Shown here: one piece after another, positions 34,718 through 46,202 of the stretch
Layout of the letters: each line of letters opens with the position of its first letter
How positions within the stretch are numbered: position 1 is the first letter of the stretch
Source of the DNA: Phaseolus vulgaris
Taxonomy: Eukaryota; Streptophyta; Magnoliopsida; Fabales; Fabaceae
Reading direction: 5' to 3'
Assembly (NCBI RefSeq): GCF_000499845.2
Contig: NC_023759.2
Span: 35,836,464-35,900,463, forward strand
DNA length: 64,000 nt
Notes under the pieces: model-generated
The model's input: only the letters and a program-made list of their open reading frames with translations
The model's database searches: none
What the model was told of the DNA's origin: nothing
Program-made: the position numbers and the translations under genes

Positions 34718-35661
34718 TGTACCGTCCCGTATCCGGACGCTGACTAAGTGAAGGTCAAAGTCAACGACTGGAAGGTCAAAAGTCAACGAAAGGCGTCGCC
34801 TAGGTGTAGAGATGCCAAGAGGAAGCGTCGCCAAGGCCAGGCGTCGCCAAGGCCAGGCGTCGCCAACGCCAGGCGTCGCCAGGGGAAGGCGTCGCCAAGG
34901 CAAAGCGTAGCCCAGATGGAGGCATCGCCTCGCTAGGGCGTCGCCAGATCAAACAGTGCTAAAGTAAGGCAATCACGGTGTGCTTCCCCGATACCCATGG
35001 GTAGGAAAAACCATGGAGGGAGCGACGCCGTGAGAAGGCCTCAGGTCCCAATAGCACGGGGCAGCAGTAAAGAGAAAGAAAAGGTGGCTTCAAGGCCATA
35101 GTAACAATACCAGTGAAGGGCAGCCTGACTCGTGACGTGCTCCTGCCGACCCAGAGACGCCCGTAGGGCAGATACGACTCAAGAGGAAAGTCACGCCCAG
35201 GGCAACCGGGTGCAGAGTACAAAAGGAAGGCAGATACGCTCTCAAAGTAAGTGACTAGATACTTGGGGGCATGAGTTGGCACCCCAAAAAGTCACCCCTA
35301 GCGCAGTAGCACTCCCAACAGGAGGACTCACACGTAGAAACGTCCCCAGGTGGGCCGAAGCGCCCCGAGATGGGGTCATGGCGTCGTGAGGCCCTCCACG
35401 TGTACGACAGCCATGCCAGAATAGAAACACCCTTTAGTCAGGTGCCAGGTAATTAAAAGTTATTCAATACAGTTTCCCTTTCGAGCATTCAGGTACTATA
35501 ATGGCTCCCGAGCGTTTCAAACGTCTTAAATGCACTACGTTTTCTAATTAAGCGCTTTAATGAGTGCGTTACGTTTGTGAGTAAAAGCAACCAGTGGGAA
35601 GGTGTCCCTAGCTGACGGTTGAGGTCGCGCACGAAGACGTCCCGGTCAACCGGACGGAACA
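34718..35661 (+). repeat. 5' LTR of T1 (944 bp, with 330-bp deletion)
   Basis: Compared with 46913-48202 it lacks bases equal to 47800-48129 (join near 35588, GC shared at the breakpoints) and one 15-bp GGCGTCGCC-type unit. About a dozen substitutions separate the rest by eye. Confidence 0.9.
34786..34950 (+). repeat. GGCGTCGCC array in T1 5' LTR
   Basis: The near-palindrome GGCGTCGCC recurs about every 15 bases (units such as AAGGCCAGGCGTCGCC). Homologous arrays: 46984-47160 and 59130-59240. Role unknown; it lies in U3. Confidence 0.8.
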
Positions 35662-35663
35662 TT

Positions 35664-35680
35664 TGGCGCCCACCGTGGGG
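35664..35680 (+). other. Primer-binding site candidate of T1
   Basis: TGGCGCCCACCGTGGGG lies two bases after the LTR end. The first seven bases match the complement of tRNA-Asp; the rest forms CCCAC-CG-GTGGG. The tRNA is not certain. T2 has the same site at 60288-60304. Confidence 0.6.
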
Positions 35681-35760
35681 CCGATATAAAACATCAGTCC
35701 CATCACAAGTTCGAGAAGGTTTATCAAGTTACAGTAACGTTGAAGGAGTTGGGAGCGACA

Positions 35761-38700
35761 ATGGCCCCCACCAGACGGAGAGCGGTGCGCAGCCCCAGCA
35801 GACCTATCCATGCAGCAGGTCTTGGAGATAATGAGGGGGCTGCAGCAGGACATGGCGGATTCGAAACTGGAGCAAGAACGCATGCAGGCAAACCTCGATG
35901 CCTCGCACGAGCGGAACGAAGAGCTCCATTGGGTGAATGAAGAGTTGCGCCAGGGCCTGAGAAACGATCGGAGGCGGCCTGGACAATACGAGACAGAGAA
36001 CCATTCCCCACCAAGGGAGTTCTCCACTCCTTTCTCACAGGAGATCCTAGACGCAGCGATCCCAAACACGTTCGCGGGACCCAAGGTGATCTTCACCGGG
36101 ATGGAGGACCCAGAGACGCACCTGGCTGCATTTCATACGCAGATGGTCCTGATAGGCGGTTTTGATGCTGCCAAGTGCAAGCTCTTCATGAGCACCCTGA
36201 CCGGGATGGCTATAGAGTGGTTCATTAGCCTCCCAGAAGGTCATATCACATCCTTCCGCCAATTGTCGCGGTTATTCCGAGAACAGTACTTAGCCAACAA
36301 GGCCCCGCCGCCGGTCTCCTACGACCTGTTTGACGTGAAGCAATATCAGGGGGAGACCCTGAAGGAGTATATCAATCGCTTCGGGGCCCAGGTCGTGAAG
36401 GTTGGCACAACGGAAGAGCCTATGATCGTGTACGCATTTGTGAAAGGCGTATGCCCCGGCCCCTTCGGAGAATCCATTATCCGTAATCGCCCTAGGACTT
36501 TCGCTGAATTACGGCGCAGGGCAGTAGAGCATATTGCTTCGGAAGGGGAGGTATGTGTGAAGCGCACTAGCACCGTGCCCTCACGCCCGAGGGGACCGGC
36601 GCGAGTTCAACCCGTCAGAGTCAATGAGACCACGACAGGGAGAAAGAAGCCAGAGGCAAGACGCCCCTACGAGGCCAGAAAGCCCCAGCCCCGGGGCCCA
36701 GCAGCAGGCGAACGCCCAAGACCGGCGAGGTACAACTTCGTAGTTGAGTTTAAGGATTTGATCGCCGTACCCAACATAGCCGAGAGGCTGAGGCGACCGG
36801 CGAAGACCGACAAGGTGTTAGGGCCCCGCAAAGACTCTTGGTGCGAATTTCACGAGGCTTTCAGGCACCAAATTTATAATTGCCTGTCGTTGGGCTACCA
36901 GCTAGATGAGCTGGTGAGGACTGGGTTTTTGAAAGATTATGTCGCAGATTCCACAACGACCGCCACCTTGCCGCCGCCGGCAGATGAGCCAGCACACGAG
37001 ATGCCTGTGCTTGGCGAGGTCCACACCATTGCTGGAGGTTTTTCCGGCCGAGGACCCACCACCTCCCAGCGGAAGAAATACGCGAGGTGGGTGAATTCAA
37101 TCGAAGAGAGGCTCTCGGGGGAGCCCTGGGAGTCAGATATTGTGTTCACAAGAAGAGACCTCCGAGATGTGGTGCCCCACGACAACGATCCCGTTGTCAT
37201 CTCAGTCGTCACAGCTGGAAGGAAGGTCCACAGAGTGCTTGTTGATCAAGGAAGCTCGGCAGACGTCATGTTTCTGTCGACCTTTAATAAGTTACGGTTG
37301 TCCCCCGATCTGCTGAGTCCCTATACGGGATGTTTGTATGGGTTCGGGGATAACCAGGTAGAAGTCCGGGGATACCTGGAGTTGAGGACTACGTTCACAG
37401 ACGGAGAGGCCTCCCGTACCGAGAGCATCTGGTACCTCGTCGTGAACGCTAATTCTGCTTACAATATTTTGCTGGGCAGACCGGCGTTAAACCGTCTGAG
37501 TGCAGTGTCCTCCACCCGTCACATGAAGATGAAGCTACCGGACCTCAGTGGCCGGGAGATAGTCATCAGGTCAGACTAGGAGGAGGCGAGGAAATGCTAT
37601 GAAAACAGCCTGAAGACGAAGAGAGGCGTATTTATGGTGTATGAACGTCCGCCAAGAGCGGACACGACGATGGTTGAGGCGACGCCCGTTGGGCTGACGC
37701 CTGAAGCGACCATAGCAGAGAGGGCGAGGCCCGAAGTAGATGTGCCAATGGAGGAAGGCCCTGACGACGCGGCGCTCGTAGAAGAGGCGGCGCCTGTCGA
37801 AGAGGCGGCGTCCGTCGAAGATGATAGCAGGGAGCAGCCCGCAGCTAACGCCATAGAAAGGGAGATTGGCGGCAAAGCTTTCAAGTTAGGAAGTTCGCTA
37901 AGCCCAGAAGAACAGGAAGGGGTGGTAGAAGTGATTTCGCGCCACCTGGATGCCTTCGCATGGTCCGCCTCGGATATGCCAGGCATCGACCCTGATTTCC
38001 TGTGTCACCACCTCAGCATGGACGCCACGGTCCGCCCCGTGCGTCAGAGAAGGAGGAAGTTCCATGAGGAACGACAACAGGTGGTGAAAGACGAAATGCA
38101 GAAGCTGCTGAGTGCTGGCCACATTAGGGAGATTCAGTACCCTGAGTGGCTTGCCAATGTCGTCTTGGTGAAAAAGGCGAACGGAAAGTGGAGAATGTGC
38201 GTTGACTTCACGGACCTGAACAAGGCGTGCCCAAAGGATTTCTATCCGTTGCCCAGCATCGACGCCTTGGTAGACAGCGCGTCCGGCAGCAAGGTGTTAA
38301 GTTTCCTGGATGCCTTCTCAGGGTACAACCAAATCAAGATGCACCCAAGAGACGAGAGCAAAACTGCATTCATGACGGAGACATGCAGTTACTGTTATAA
38401 GGTGATGCCCTTCGGGCTGAAAAATGCGGGCGCCACGTACCAGAGGCTAATGGATAAGGTCCTGGCGCCAATGCTTGGGAGGAATGTGTACGCTTATGTC
38501 GACGACATGGTGGTGGCGTCGCAGAGTAGGGTGCAGCACATGGCAGACCTCGAGGAGTTGTTCAACACAATATCCAAATACCGCCTCAAGTTGAACCCCG
38601 AAAAGTGCGTTTTCGGGGTAGAGGCCGATAAGTTCTTGGGTTTTTTGCTCACCGAGAGGGGGATAGAGGCGAACCCCGACAAATGTGCTGCCATTATCGC

Positions 38701-41158
38701 CATGCGGAGTCCGACATCGGTATAGGAGGTGCAACAGTTGACAGGGCGGATGGCAGCGCTCTCGAGGTTTGTTTCCGCCGGAGGAGAAAAGGGGCACCCG
38801 TACTTCCAGTGCCTCAAGAGAAACAGTCGCTTTGCCTGAACTGATGAGTGCGAAGCGGCTTTCATTAAGCTGAAGGAGTACCTGGCGACGCCACCGGTCC
38901 TCTGCAAGCCGGTGACGGGCGTGCCCCTCCGTTTGTATTTTACTGTAACGGAGCGGGCCATCAATTCTGTGTTGGTCCAAAAGCAGGACCAGAGTCAGAA
39001 GTCCATCTACTTTGTGAGCAAGGCCTTACAGGGGGCTGAGACGAGGTACCAAGCACTAGAAAAGGCGGCGCTGGCGGTAGTGTTTTCTGCTAGGAGGCTC
39101 CGTCATTACTTCCACAGTTTTACGGTGGTAGTGATGACCAATCTCCCCATACAGAAAGTGCTGCAAAAACCCGATGTGGCAGGAAGAATGGTACGCTGGG
39201 CAGTGGAGTTGTCAGAATTCGACATCCAGTACGAGCCTAGAGGGTCCATCAAAGGGCAGGTGTACGCGGATTTTGTAGCAGAACTTTCGCCCGGAGGTGA
39301 GCAAGAGGTGGAACCTAGTTCCCAGTGGCTACTCTCGGTTGATGGTTCTTCAAACCAACAAGGGAGCGGTGCGGGAATAGTGTTGGAGGGACCCGACGGC
39401 ATACTCATCGAGAAGGCCTTGCGTTTTGCCTTCAAGGCAAGTAACAATCAGGCAGAGTATGAAGCCCTGATAGCAGGAATGCTCTTGGCGAAGGAGATGG
39501 GCGCACAGCACCTCCTGGTGAAGAGCGACTCTCAGTTGATTACGGGGCAGGTGTCGGGTGAATTCCAGGCGAAGGACCCACAGATGGCGGCGTATCTTAG
39601 ATACGTCCAGTTATTGAAGGGGGCGTTCAACGCTCTTGAGCTGATACATGTCCCGAGGGAGCAGAATGCCAGAGCTGACCTGCTTGCAAAGCTGGCCAGC
39701 TCAGGCAAGGGGGGTAGACAGAGGACAGTGATCCAGGAGACTCTCAAAGCTCCGCGTCGATTCGTGGAAGACAACAGGGTGGATGTCCTCCAGATTTATA
39801 CATCAAGGGGAAGGCCGAGGAGCCATTCCTCTTTAACCCAAGATACGCAGAAGGCGCCCCGCATCAGCATATACGCGGGTGTGCCTGAGGAAGAGCAGAG
39901 GCAGGTCTGTGTTTTGTCCAAGGGAGACACCTGGATGACGCCCTATAAACGGTACCTGGCGGATGGGGCTCTTCCAGTGGACCCTGAAGAGGGCAAAAAA
40001 GTCAAAAGAAATGCCGCCAGATATACTTTGGTGGATGGGGTGCTGTTCAAGCACGGCTTCACTCACCCTATCCTAACATGCGTCAGTGGCGATGAGTGCA
40101 CCAGGATAATGGCGGAGCTACACGAAGGCATCTGCGGAAGCCATGTAGGGGGAAGATCCTTAGCCTCCAAGGTAATACGCGCAGGTTTTTTCTGGCCAAC
40201 AGTGAAAGAGGACTGCGCACGGCACGCCCAGCGGTGTAAGCAATGCCAAAAGCACGCCGACTGGCACAAGGCGCCGCCAGAAGAGTTAAGGTCTATATAC
40301 AGCCCGTGGCCTTTCCACACATGGGGAATTGACATCCTGGGCCCTTTCCCACTGGCTATTAGGCAGATGAAGTATCTGATCGTCGCCATAGAATACTTCA
40401 CTAAGTGGATAGAGGCGGAGCCTGTGGCACAAATCACTGCGCATAAGGTACAGCATTTTGTGTGGAGAAACATCGTGTGTCGCTTTGGCGTACCCAGGCG
40501 CCTGATATCTGACAACAGGACCCAGTTTGCCAGTCAGCAGCTGAGAAATCTGTGCGCTGAAGTGGGAATCAAACAAGTGTTCGCATCGGTTGAACACCCC
40601 CAGACCAATGGACAAGTAGAGTCAGCAAACAGAGTCCTTCTGAGGGGGTTAAAAAGAAGGTTAGAGAAGGCCAAAGGGGCGTGGGCAGAAGAGGTGCCAA
40701 GGATTATATGGGCATATCACACCACGCCCCAATCCTCTACTATGGAGACGCCTTTCAGTTTGGTATACGGGTCGGACGCGATGATTCCAGTAGAAATACA
40801 TGAAAGCTCACCGCGTTTTCAAAACTTTGTGGTGGAGGAATCTAATGAAGAGAGGCGGGTGAACCTGGATCTGCTAGAAGAGGCCAGGGAAGAAGCTAGA
40901 ATAAAAGCTGAAGCGATGAAGAGAAGAGTAGAGCGGCAATATAGCTCTAAGGTAAAGCCGCGACAGTTTCAGGTGGGCGACCTAGTGATGAGGAAAGCCC
41001 ACCCATACGAGTTGGAGAATAAGCTGTCTCCCAAGTGGACCGGGCCCTTCAGAGTTACTGAGGCTAAGGGCAATGGTTCGTACAACCTGAAGACTTTAGA
41101 TGGAGGCCCTATCCCGTGCAGTTGGAATGCAGCCAACTTAAAATTTTATTTCAGTTGA
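35761..41158 (+). pseudogene. gag-pol: Tat gag-pol of T1, one frame with three stops
   Basis: The ATG at 35761 matches the T2 start, but a 2-bp loss shifts frame; the frame proper runs from 35810. Gag capsid lies at about 36080-36560 (MSTLTGMAIEWFISLP). The finger is CEFHEAFRHQIYNC (Gly replaced by Arg). Protease has VLVDQGSSADV (Asp codon 37244). TAG is at 37577. RT (38000-38700) has AYVDDMVVA; a TAG at 38723 and a TGA at 38837 follow. A first RNase H (38900-39290) lacks most acidic residues. The archaeal-type RNase H (39330-39690) keeps VDGSS, NQAEYEAL, VKSDSQL and ARADLLAK. Integrase has an HHCC finger, GIDILGPF, ISDNRTQF (usual Gly now Arg) and GQVESANR. All parts share one frame, so loss is recent. 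Confidence 0.92.
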
Positions 41159-41755
41159 CTTATGTAAGCAGTATGTAACAATTTAGTCGAAGGGGACGCT
41201 CTTTTTCCCTTTCGGGGGGTTTTTTAATGAGGTCACCCTAATAAACGGAAAAACCAGTTGAGAAAAAGAAGTGCCTTGGTTTTCAGCCTTTATCTTTCCT
41301 TGTTAGAGGTAATGTGATGCGCCGCCTAAGCCATGGTGTCGCCAAGGAAGAAGGCGTCGCCTAGGTCGTGGTGTCGCCCCGAAAGAGGGCGTCGCCCCGA
41401 AAGAGGGCGTCGCCCCGAAAGAGGGCGTCGCCCAAATTGAAGGCATGCATCGTGGGCAGAACGAGACGAAAGGAAAGCGCGTGGTATATGAGGCACATGC
41501 AAAGTAAAGTGGCGTTGCAAAAAATCAAGTATGATATTGAAAGTTGTTGTTACAAGCCATGTTCAATACAATGGGAGTGGTACAAACGAAGCAAACGCTA
41601 CAAATCATACAAAAAGGCTAACAAGCCATTCCTCAGTGGGCTTCATAGTCATCGCTAGAGGAAGACGAAGCCTCTTTTCCAGCCCGCAGAGCTCGAATAA
41701 GTCATGCCCTCTTTTCTTGGTTTATTTTCGAACCTGCGCCAGGGAAAAAGACGTG
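41159..41755 (+). other. Post-pol spacer of T1 with 18-bp tandem repeat
   Basis: No sense ORF. AATAAA at about 41240 could serve as a poly(A) signal. Three direct copies of CGCCCCGAAAGAGGGCGT lie at 41375-41428, within the same GGCGTCGCC-rich style as the LTR U3. Confidence 0.7.
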
Positions 41756-42595
41756 TTAGAGATACCAAGGCAAGACATGCACGTACAAAAAGCAACAAAG
41801 GCCGGAGTTGCCAAGGCAGCGGTTCTTACATATGTACTTCTCAAGAGTCCCAGCATTAGACTCCAGGCTGATCACCGTGGCAGAGTCAAAACCTCCCGCC
41901 TCAGCAAGAATCCGGCAAGCTATTTGATCACTTGGAGCTAGATTCTTGAGGGGTTTGGCTTTGAGGACCTTTTCCTCTCTCACCCAGTACAGCGGAAGCC
42001 CATCCAGAGCGTCGGGGACAAGGTCAGTACGACAGATCTTGAAGAACCGGCCTTTCCACCCGGTGAACGAGCTCTGGAAGGGTGTGAAGAGAACCCTCCC
42101 GGGCACATTACTGAGAGTTACCCAGAGGTTGTGTCTCTGTCTCTTCACCTCAAAAAAGTGAAGAAAGAGGTCAACCGAGGGTGCACAACCCAGAAACCCG
42201 AAGAGGACATCGAAGGCCTTGACAAAGGCCCAGCTGTTGGGATACAACTGGGCCGGAGCCACGTTGATCTCTGTCAGCAGTTCCTTCTCGAACCAAGAAA
42301 AGGGTAAGCGCACTCCGATGGTCTTGAACACCACCTGGTAAAGGTAAAAGAAAGGGACCCCTTCGTTGGCCCGTTCGTCACCACATACTGGCTCCCCTAG
42401 AGTGCAAGGGAGCACAGCGATGTCATCGTCATGCCTCCTCGCAAAGGCCCGGTGGTCATAGGAACATGACTCTCCTTTGTGCTCCCGTATGGCCCTGGTA
42501 GAGAGTAAGCATGAACACTCGTCAAGAAGTTCATTCGAAGCCCAAGGGTACAAGTCTTTGGGACGAACTCTGGAGGAAGCAGCGTGAGATGACAT
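41756..42595 (-). pseudogene. Antisense ORF copy 2 in T1 (gypsy-type Transposase_28-like)
   Basis: A 279-codon frame on the strand opposite pol. It aligns along its length with 45410-46202: ELLDECS-L, VPFFYLYQ, FEKELLTEINVAPAQLYPNS, SVDLFLHFFEVK, GWKGRFFK and GLPLYW. The first 260 residues or so match; the end (after GTLEKY) runs into a possible donor GTAAGA near 41836, so the true exon may stop there. No second exon with the Pro-rich and coiled-coil part is found before pol ends. It resembles the Pfam family described as 'putative gypsy type transposon'. Function unknown. Confidence 0.7.
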
Positions 42596-43886
42596 TCTTT
42601 AACAAGATCAGGACTGCCAGAAACGCAAGAGTTGAGTGAGGGGAGCGAAGGCTAGAACAACCCTTCGACAGAGAAGAAAGGGTGCAAGAAGGAAGGGTAC
42701 AAGAAGAAAGAACGTAAGTAGGTTATGAAGAGTGAGAAAATGATGAGGATAGTTCCAGAGTTTGAAGAGTTAAATAAAGCGGTTAGAGCGCCAAACGACG
42801 TGAATGGATGCACCGCACGATTGATACACGTGGCAGAAGATGAAAGGATGACGCGGGCACCACTGGTTTAAATCAGAAAACGTCGTGTCAGCAGAATATC
42901 CAGTGGTACGATGCGCCGTCGAAAGTGAGTCAGGGGAACAGCAGGAGTCAGAAAATGGAATGACTAGATGCCCCATCAATACAAGCAGCGCCACGTGGAT
43001 CAAGTCGAATGACGGAACGTCCCATCAGCTGTACAAGGAGCGCCACGTGGATGGGACCGACAGAGCCTTGAGCTCTTCGCTGCCATCAGGCATCGACCAA
43101 GGCAAGAATCAAAGTCAATGTCGAAGCAAAGGTAACGCCCGAGGCGTCGCCCGGAAGGATGTGAAGGGCGACACCAGCGAGAGACGTCACGGGCGTCGCC
43201 AACCCAAATACCAACTAGCGTCGCCTCCCCGATACCCGCAGGTAGGAAAGACTGTGGAGGGAGACGAAGTCAAAGAAGGCAAAGTTAGTCACATACGTCG
43301 CCTCCCCGATACCCACAGGTAGGAAAGACTGTGGAGGGAGACGAGACCGCCAAACACCAGCAAATCATTGGCAGGGCGTTCCCCGATACCTATGGGAAGG
43401 AAAGATCATGGAGGGAATAGACCCTCTCCAGAGCGCTCAGCGTTTTAGACACCCGGGGACGATACGGTGCTGCTGTAGCAGGCCTCTCCTTAGGCGTGGG
43501 CGCCGGGCGTTAAGGATCAATGAAAGGGCCTTTCGGTATCAGAGACGTCCCGTGGACGATACGGCGTCACTAAGTGAGCCTCTCCATGGGCGTGAGGGTT
43601 GGCGCGCAACCTTTCTCGATCATACCAAACCGCCCAACAAAGTGAAAGAAATGGGCAGAACACAGATAAAATAATTGAAGCGTGTGGAGGGAAAAGAGAA
43701 TGAGAGCGCATAGGCAGAATCGTATGTGACAAAGAAATAAAGGCAACCATATGAACGTCCCAAATCAGTAACAAGAGTGCGGATAGTTCAAAGAATTATA
43801 AGTTTTGACAGATAAAATCAAGAAACGAAGGTAAAGAATAAAAGAGTTGAGCTTGAAGAGGAAGGCGGCGGATGAGAGGCAGCGGT
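42596..43886. other. Duplicated 3'-end/U3-like segment inside T1
   Basis: No coding I trust. Bases 42880-43060 resemble 46780-46870 (GTCAGCAGA, CCACGTGGA). Bases 43100-43200 resemble the start of U3 (TCAAAGTCAA followed by GGCGTCGCC units). At about 43228, 43302 and 43381 the LTR motif CCCCGATACCC plus GGTAGGAAAGA recurs. It looks like an old copy of the PPT-proximal and U3 region embedded between the two antisense ORFs. Confidence 0.55.
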
Positions 43887-46202
43887 TCAGTCATCCAGAT
43901 CCATGGGCACGACCTTCCCGTCGACGACGTGGTGTGTGGGGTCACAGTTCGAAAGGTTGACGCCCGGATTCTCGCAGGACGCCTGGGTCAGGGCCTCTTG
44001 GAACCCCTCCTCGAAGGTACCCGTCATCTCCTGGATAAGGGACTTTTTCTCCTTCTCCAGTTCCTCAATGGCGGCGTCTCCAGAGATCACTTGCTTCTCC
44101 AGAGCCTCTTTCTCCACGCGAAGCCGGCTAACCTCGACCCGTAGTTTGTCGTAGTCAACTCGGAGAAGGTCCATGGCTTTGGCCGGGTGGCCATTTCCTC
44201 CCCCATCCGCTCCACCTTGGCAGCCTGTTCGCAGCAACGGTCCTTCAGGTCCTTTTGAGTTTCTGCATCCGCTTTGACCACTTCCTGAAGACCCGCTACC
44301 TGCACTTGAAGAGCAACTTCCCGAGTGTAGAAGCCTGCCTGGAGCTCCAATGCCTCCGCCAGTCGCCTCTCTGTTTCCGCTTTGGACTCTTGTATTTGTC
44401 TCAGAGAAGTTTGATAGGCTTCGTTCTGGCGTCCCAGGGTCCTCATTTCCTCTTCCAGAGTAGATGCTTTTGTTTCCAAGGCTTGGAGGGTATGAGCTTG
44501 CAGGACCGCGTTTCTGGCCTGGGAGCGCCATTCAAGGGCCACCGCCAGGAAGGCCCCCAAGTAGAAAGGCATGCCTTCCCTCCTGTCGGTACCTTCTGGC
44601 ATAGTCCCGCCACTGAAACCCCTCATCAGATGCATGATTGGAGGAGGGATGGCGATGAAGTCGGGGGCAGCAGCGTCGGGAGCCGGGGAAGCAGTGGTTT
44701 CTGGCGGCGGCGGAGGCGGGGCAGATTCGGCGCCTTCGCCCCTTTCCTCTTGGAGTATCCTAGGAGGGAGTGAGGTTGCGCTTGGAGGGTTGTCCATAAA
44801 GGGGTTCCCTCCCTGCGGCGACGTCTCTACCAGAAGAGGAACCCGCGCGGATTTTCTCCTTCTGAAGGGTGCCACCCCTTCCGAATCCTCGTCATCTGAC
44901 AGAATCTCCAAAACCCTTTTCCCTTTGTCAAGGGGGGTTGGAGTCGGTGACGAGGCCGCAGCTAGGGGAACAGCGGCGATAGGCGGAGGAGAATTGGGAG
45001 TTGGAAGCACGGCGGAGCCAGGTGGAGACGTCAGAGATGGGCTAGAAGCAGCTTCCGCAATGACTGGAGGTGGCGGTGACGGAGCTGGTGGGAGAACCGG
45101 ATTGGCAACAGGGCTGGAGGAGACGCCTGCCTTGGCGGCACGAGCCTCCTTCAGTGCTTTCACCAACATTATTCTTTTGGAAACGCCCATCACCGATCCT
45201 ACATCAAGATAGGCCAATCAACAAGGATCAGCACTAGAACAGTTATGCGAATTCACAATACATGAAGAGGCGTGAAATGCAAGTAACATTGTACAGCGAA
45301 AATTGGTAGCATAAGTTTGATTCAGATGAATCAGAAGGAAGATTCTATGGCCAAATACATGCAGATAACCACAACAACTAATGCATCATAAATCACCAAG
45401 AGCAGATACCGAAGTAGGTAGAAAGCCCATGGGCATTGAATTCGTTCGCGATGAGTTTGGCGGTATCGAAGACTATTTCCAGTCCCACCAAGGCTTTGCA
45501 TACATCCCGGTCAGGCGGGGCGAGCTCGTCCAGAGCCAAGGGCTTCATGGTTATGGGTTTGTCTGTCCAGTACAAGGGAAAGCCCTCTAGGATAGTAGGA
45601 TCGCGCTTGGTCGCGCGTACCTTGAAGAATTTCCCCTTCCATCCTTTGAACGAATTCTGGAAGAGCGTAAGGATGATGCGCCCGGCGATGCCAGAAAAGC
45701 TCATCCAAAGGCTCTTCCCTTGCTTCTTTACCTCGAAGAAGTGAAGAAAAACGTCCACAGAGGAGGGAACGCCTAGATAGCCGCAGAGAATTTGGAACCC
45801 CCTCACGAAAGCCCGACTGTTGGGATGGAGTTGGGCGGGAGCAGTGTTTATCTCTGTCAGTAGCTCTTTTTCGAAGGGAGTGAGGGGTAGACGCAGGCCC
45901 ACCCTCTTGAGCACCATCTGATAGAGGAAGAAGAAAGGGCATCCCCCAGTATCCCGTGAGTCCGCACAAACGGGCATCCCAGGTCGCACCCGGCTTACCA
46001 GGACTTGGGAGTCGTGATTTTTGTGGAAAGCATTGAAGTTATAGAGAGCAGGGTCCCCCCTATGAGCCTCCACGTCCTCAACAGAGTTCAGGAGGGAACA
46101 TTCGTCCAGAAGTTCGTCGGGGGCCCAGTCGTATTCGCCCTTATAATGAGACTTGGGGAGCGGGGGAGGCACGGTGGTTTTAGTTTTCGCCATCAATGCC
46201 AA
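43887..46202 (-). pseudogene. Antisense two-exon gene in T1 (Transposase_28-like), one frameshift
   Basis: Exon 1 (46202-45410) encodes 264 residues with DELLDECSLL, FFFLYQMVLKRVGLRLP, FEKELLTEINTAPAQL, VDVFLHFFEVKKQGKS, GWKGKFFKVR and FPLYW. A GT at 45409-45408 and an AG at 45200-45199 bound a 211-nt intron; joining restores the frame through a Gly codon into VMGVSKRIMLVKAL. Exon 2 is Pro/Ala-rich (to about 44660), then FIAIPPPIMHLMRGF, then a long coiled coil. A frameshift near 44190 moves the coil into the frame that ends at 43887 with PMDLDD. Extra antisense ORFs between pol and 3' LTR are known in Tat elements; their role is unproven. Alternative: a captured host gene. Confidence 0.72.

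Noticed and set aside
34748..34936. ORFs in both strands of the Tat LTR (Arg/Gly-rich)
   Set aside because: Products of the GGCGTCGCC array, which is open in several frames.
35664..35680. tRNA gene-like text at PBS positions
   Set aside because: Only 12-17 bases match a tRNA 3' end; these are primer-binding sites, no tRNA gene is present.
36937..37212. Several antisense ORFs over gag-pol of T1 and T2
   Set aside because: Shadows caused by GC-rich codon usage; no domains and not conserved as proteins.
43228..43420. CRISPR-like spaced repeats (CCCCGATACCC units)
   Set aside because: Only three units with similar, not unique, spacers, in a plant retrotransposon; same motif is in the LTR.
44571..45212. 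213-codon plus-strand ORF, Gly/Ala-rich
   Set aside because: It is the mirror of the Pro/Ala-rich exon 2 of the antisense gene; no family features of its own.
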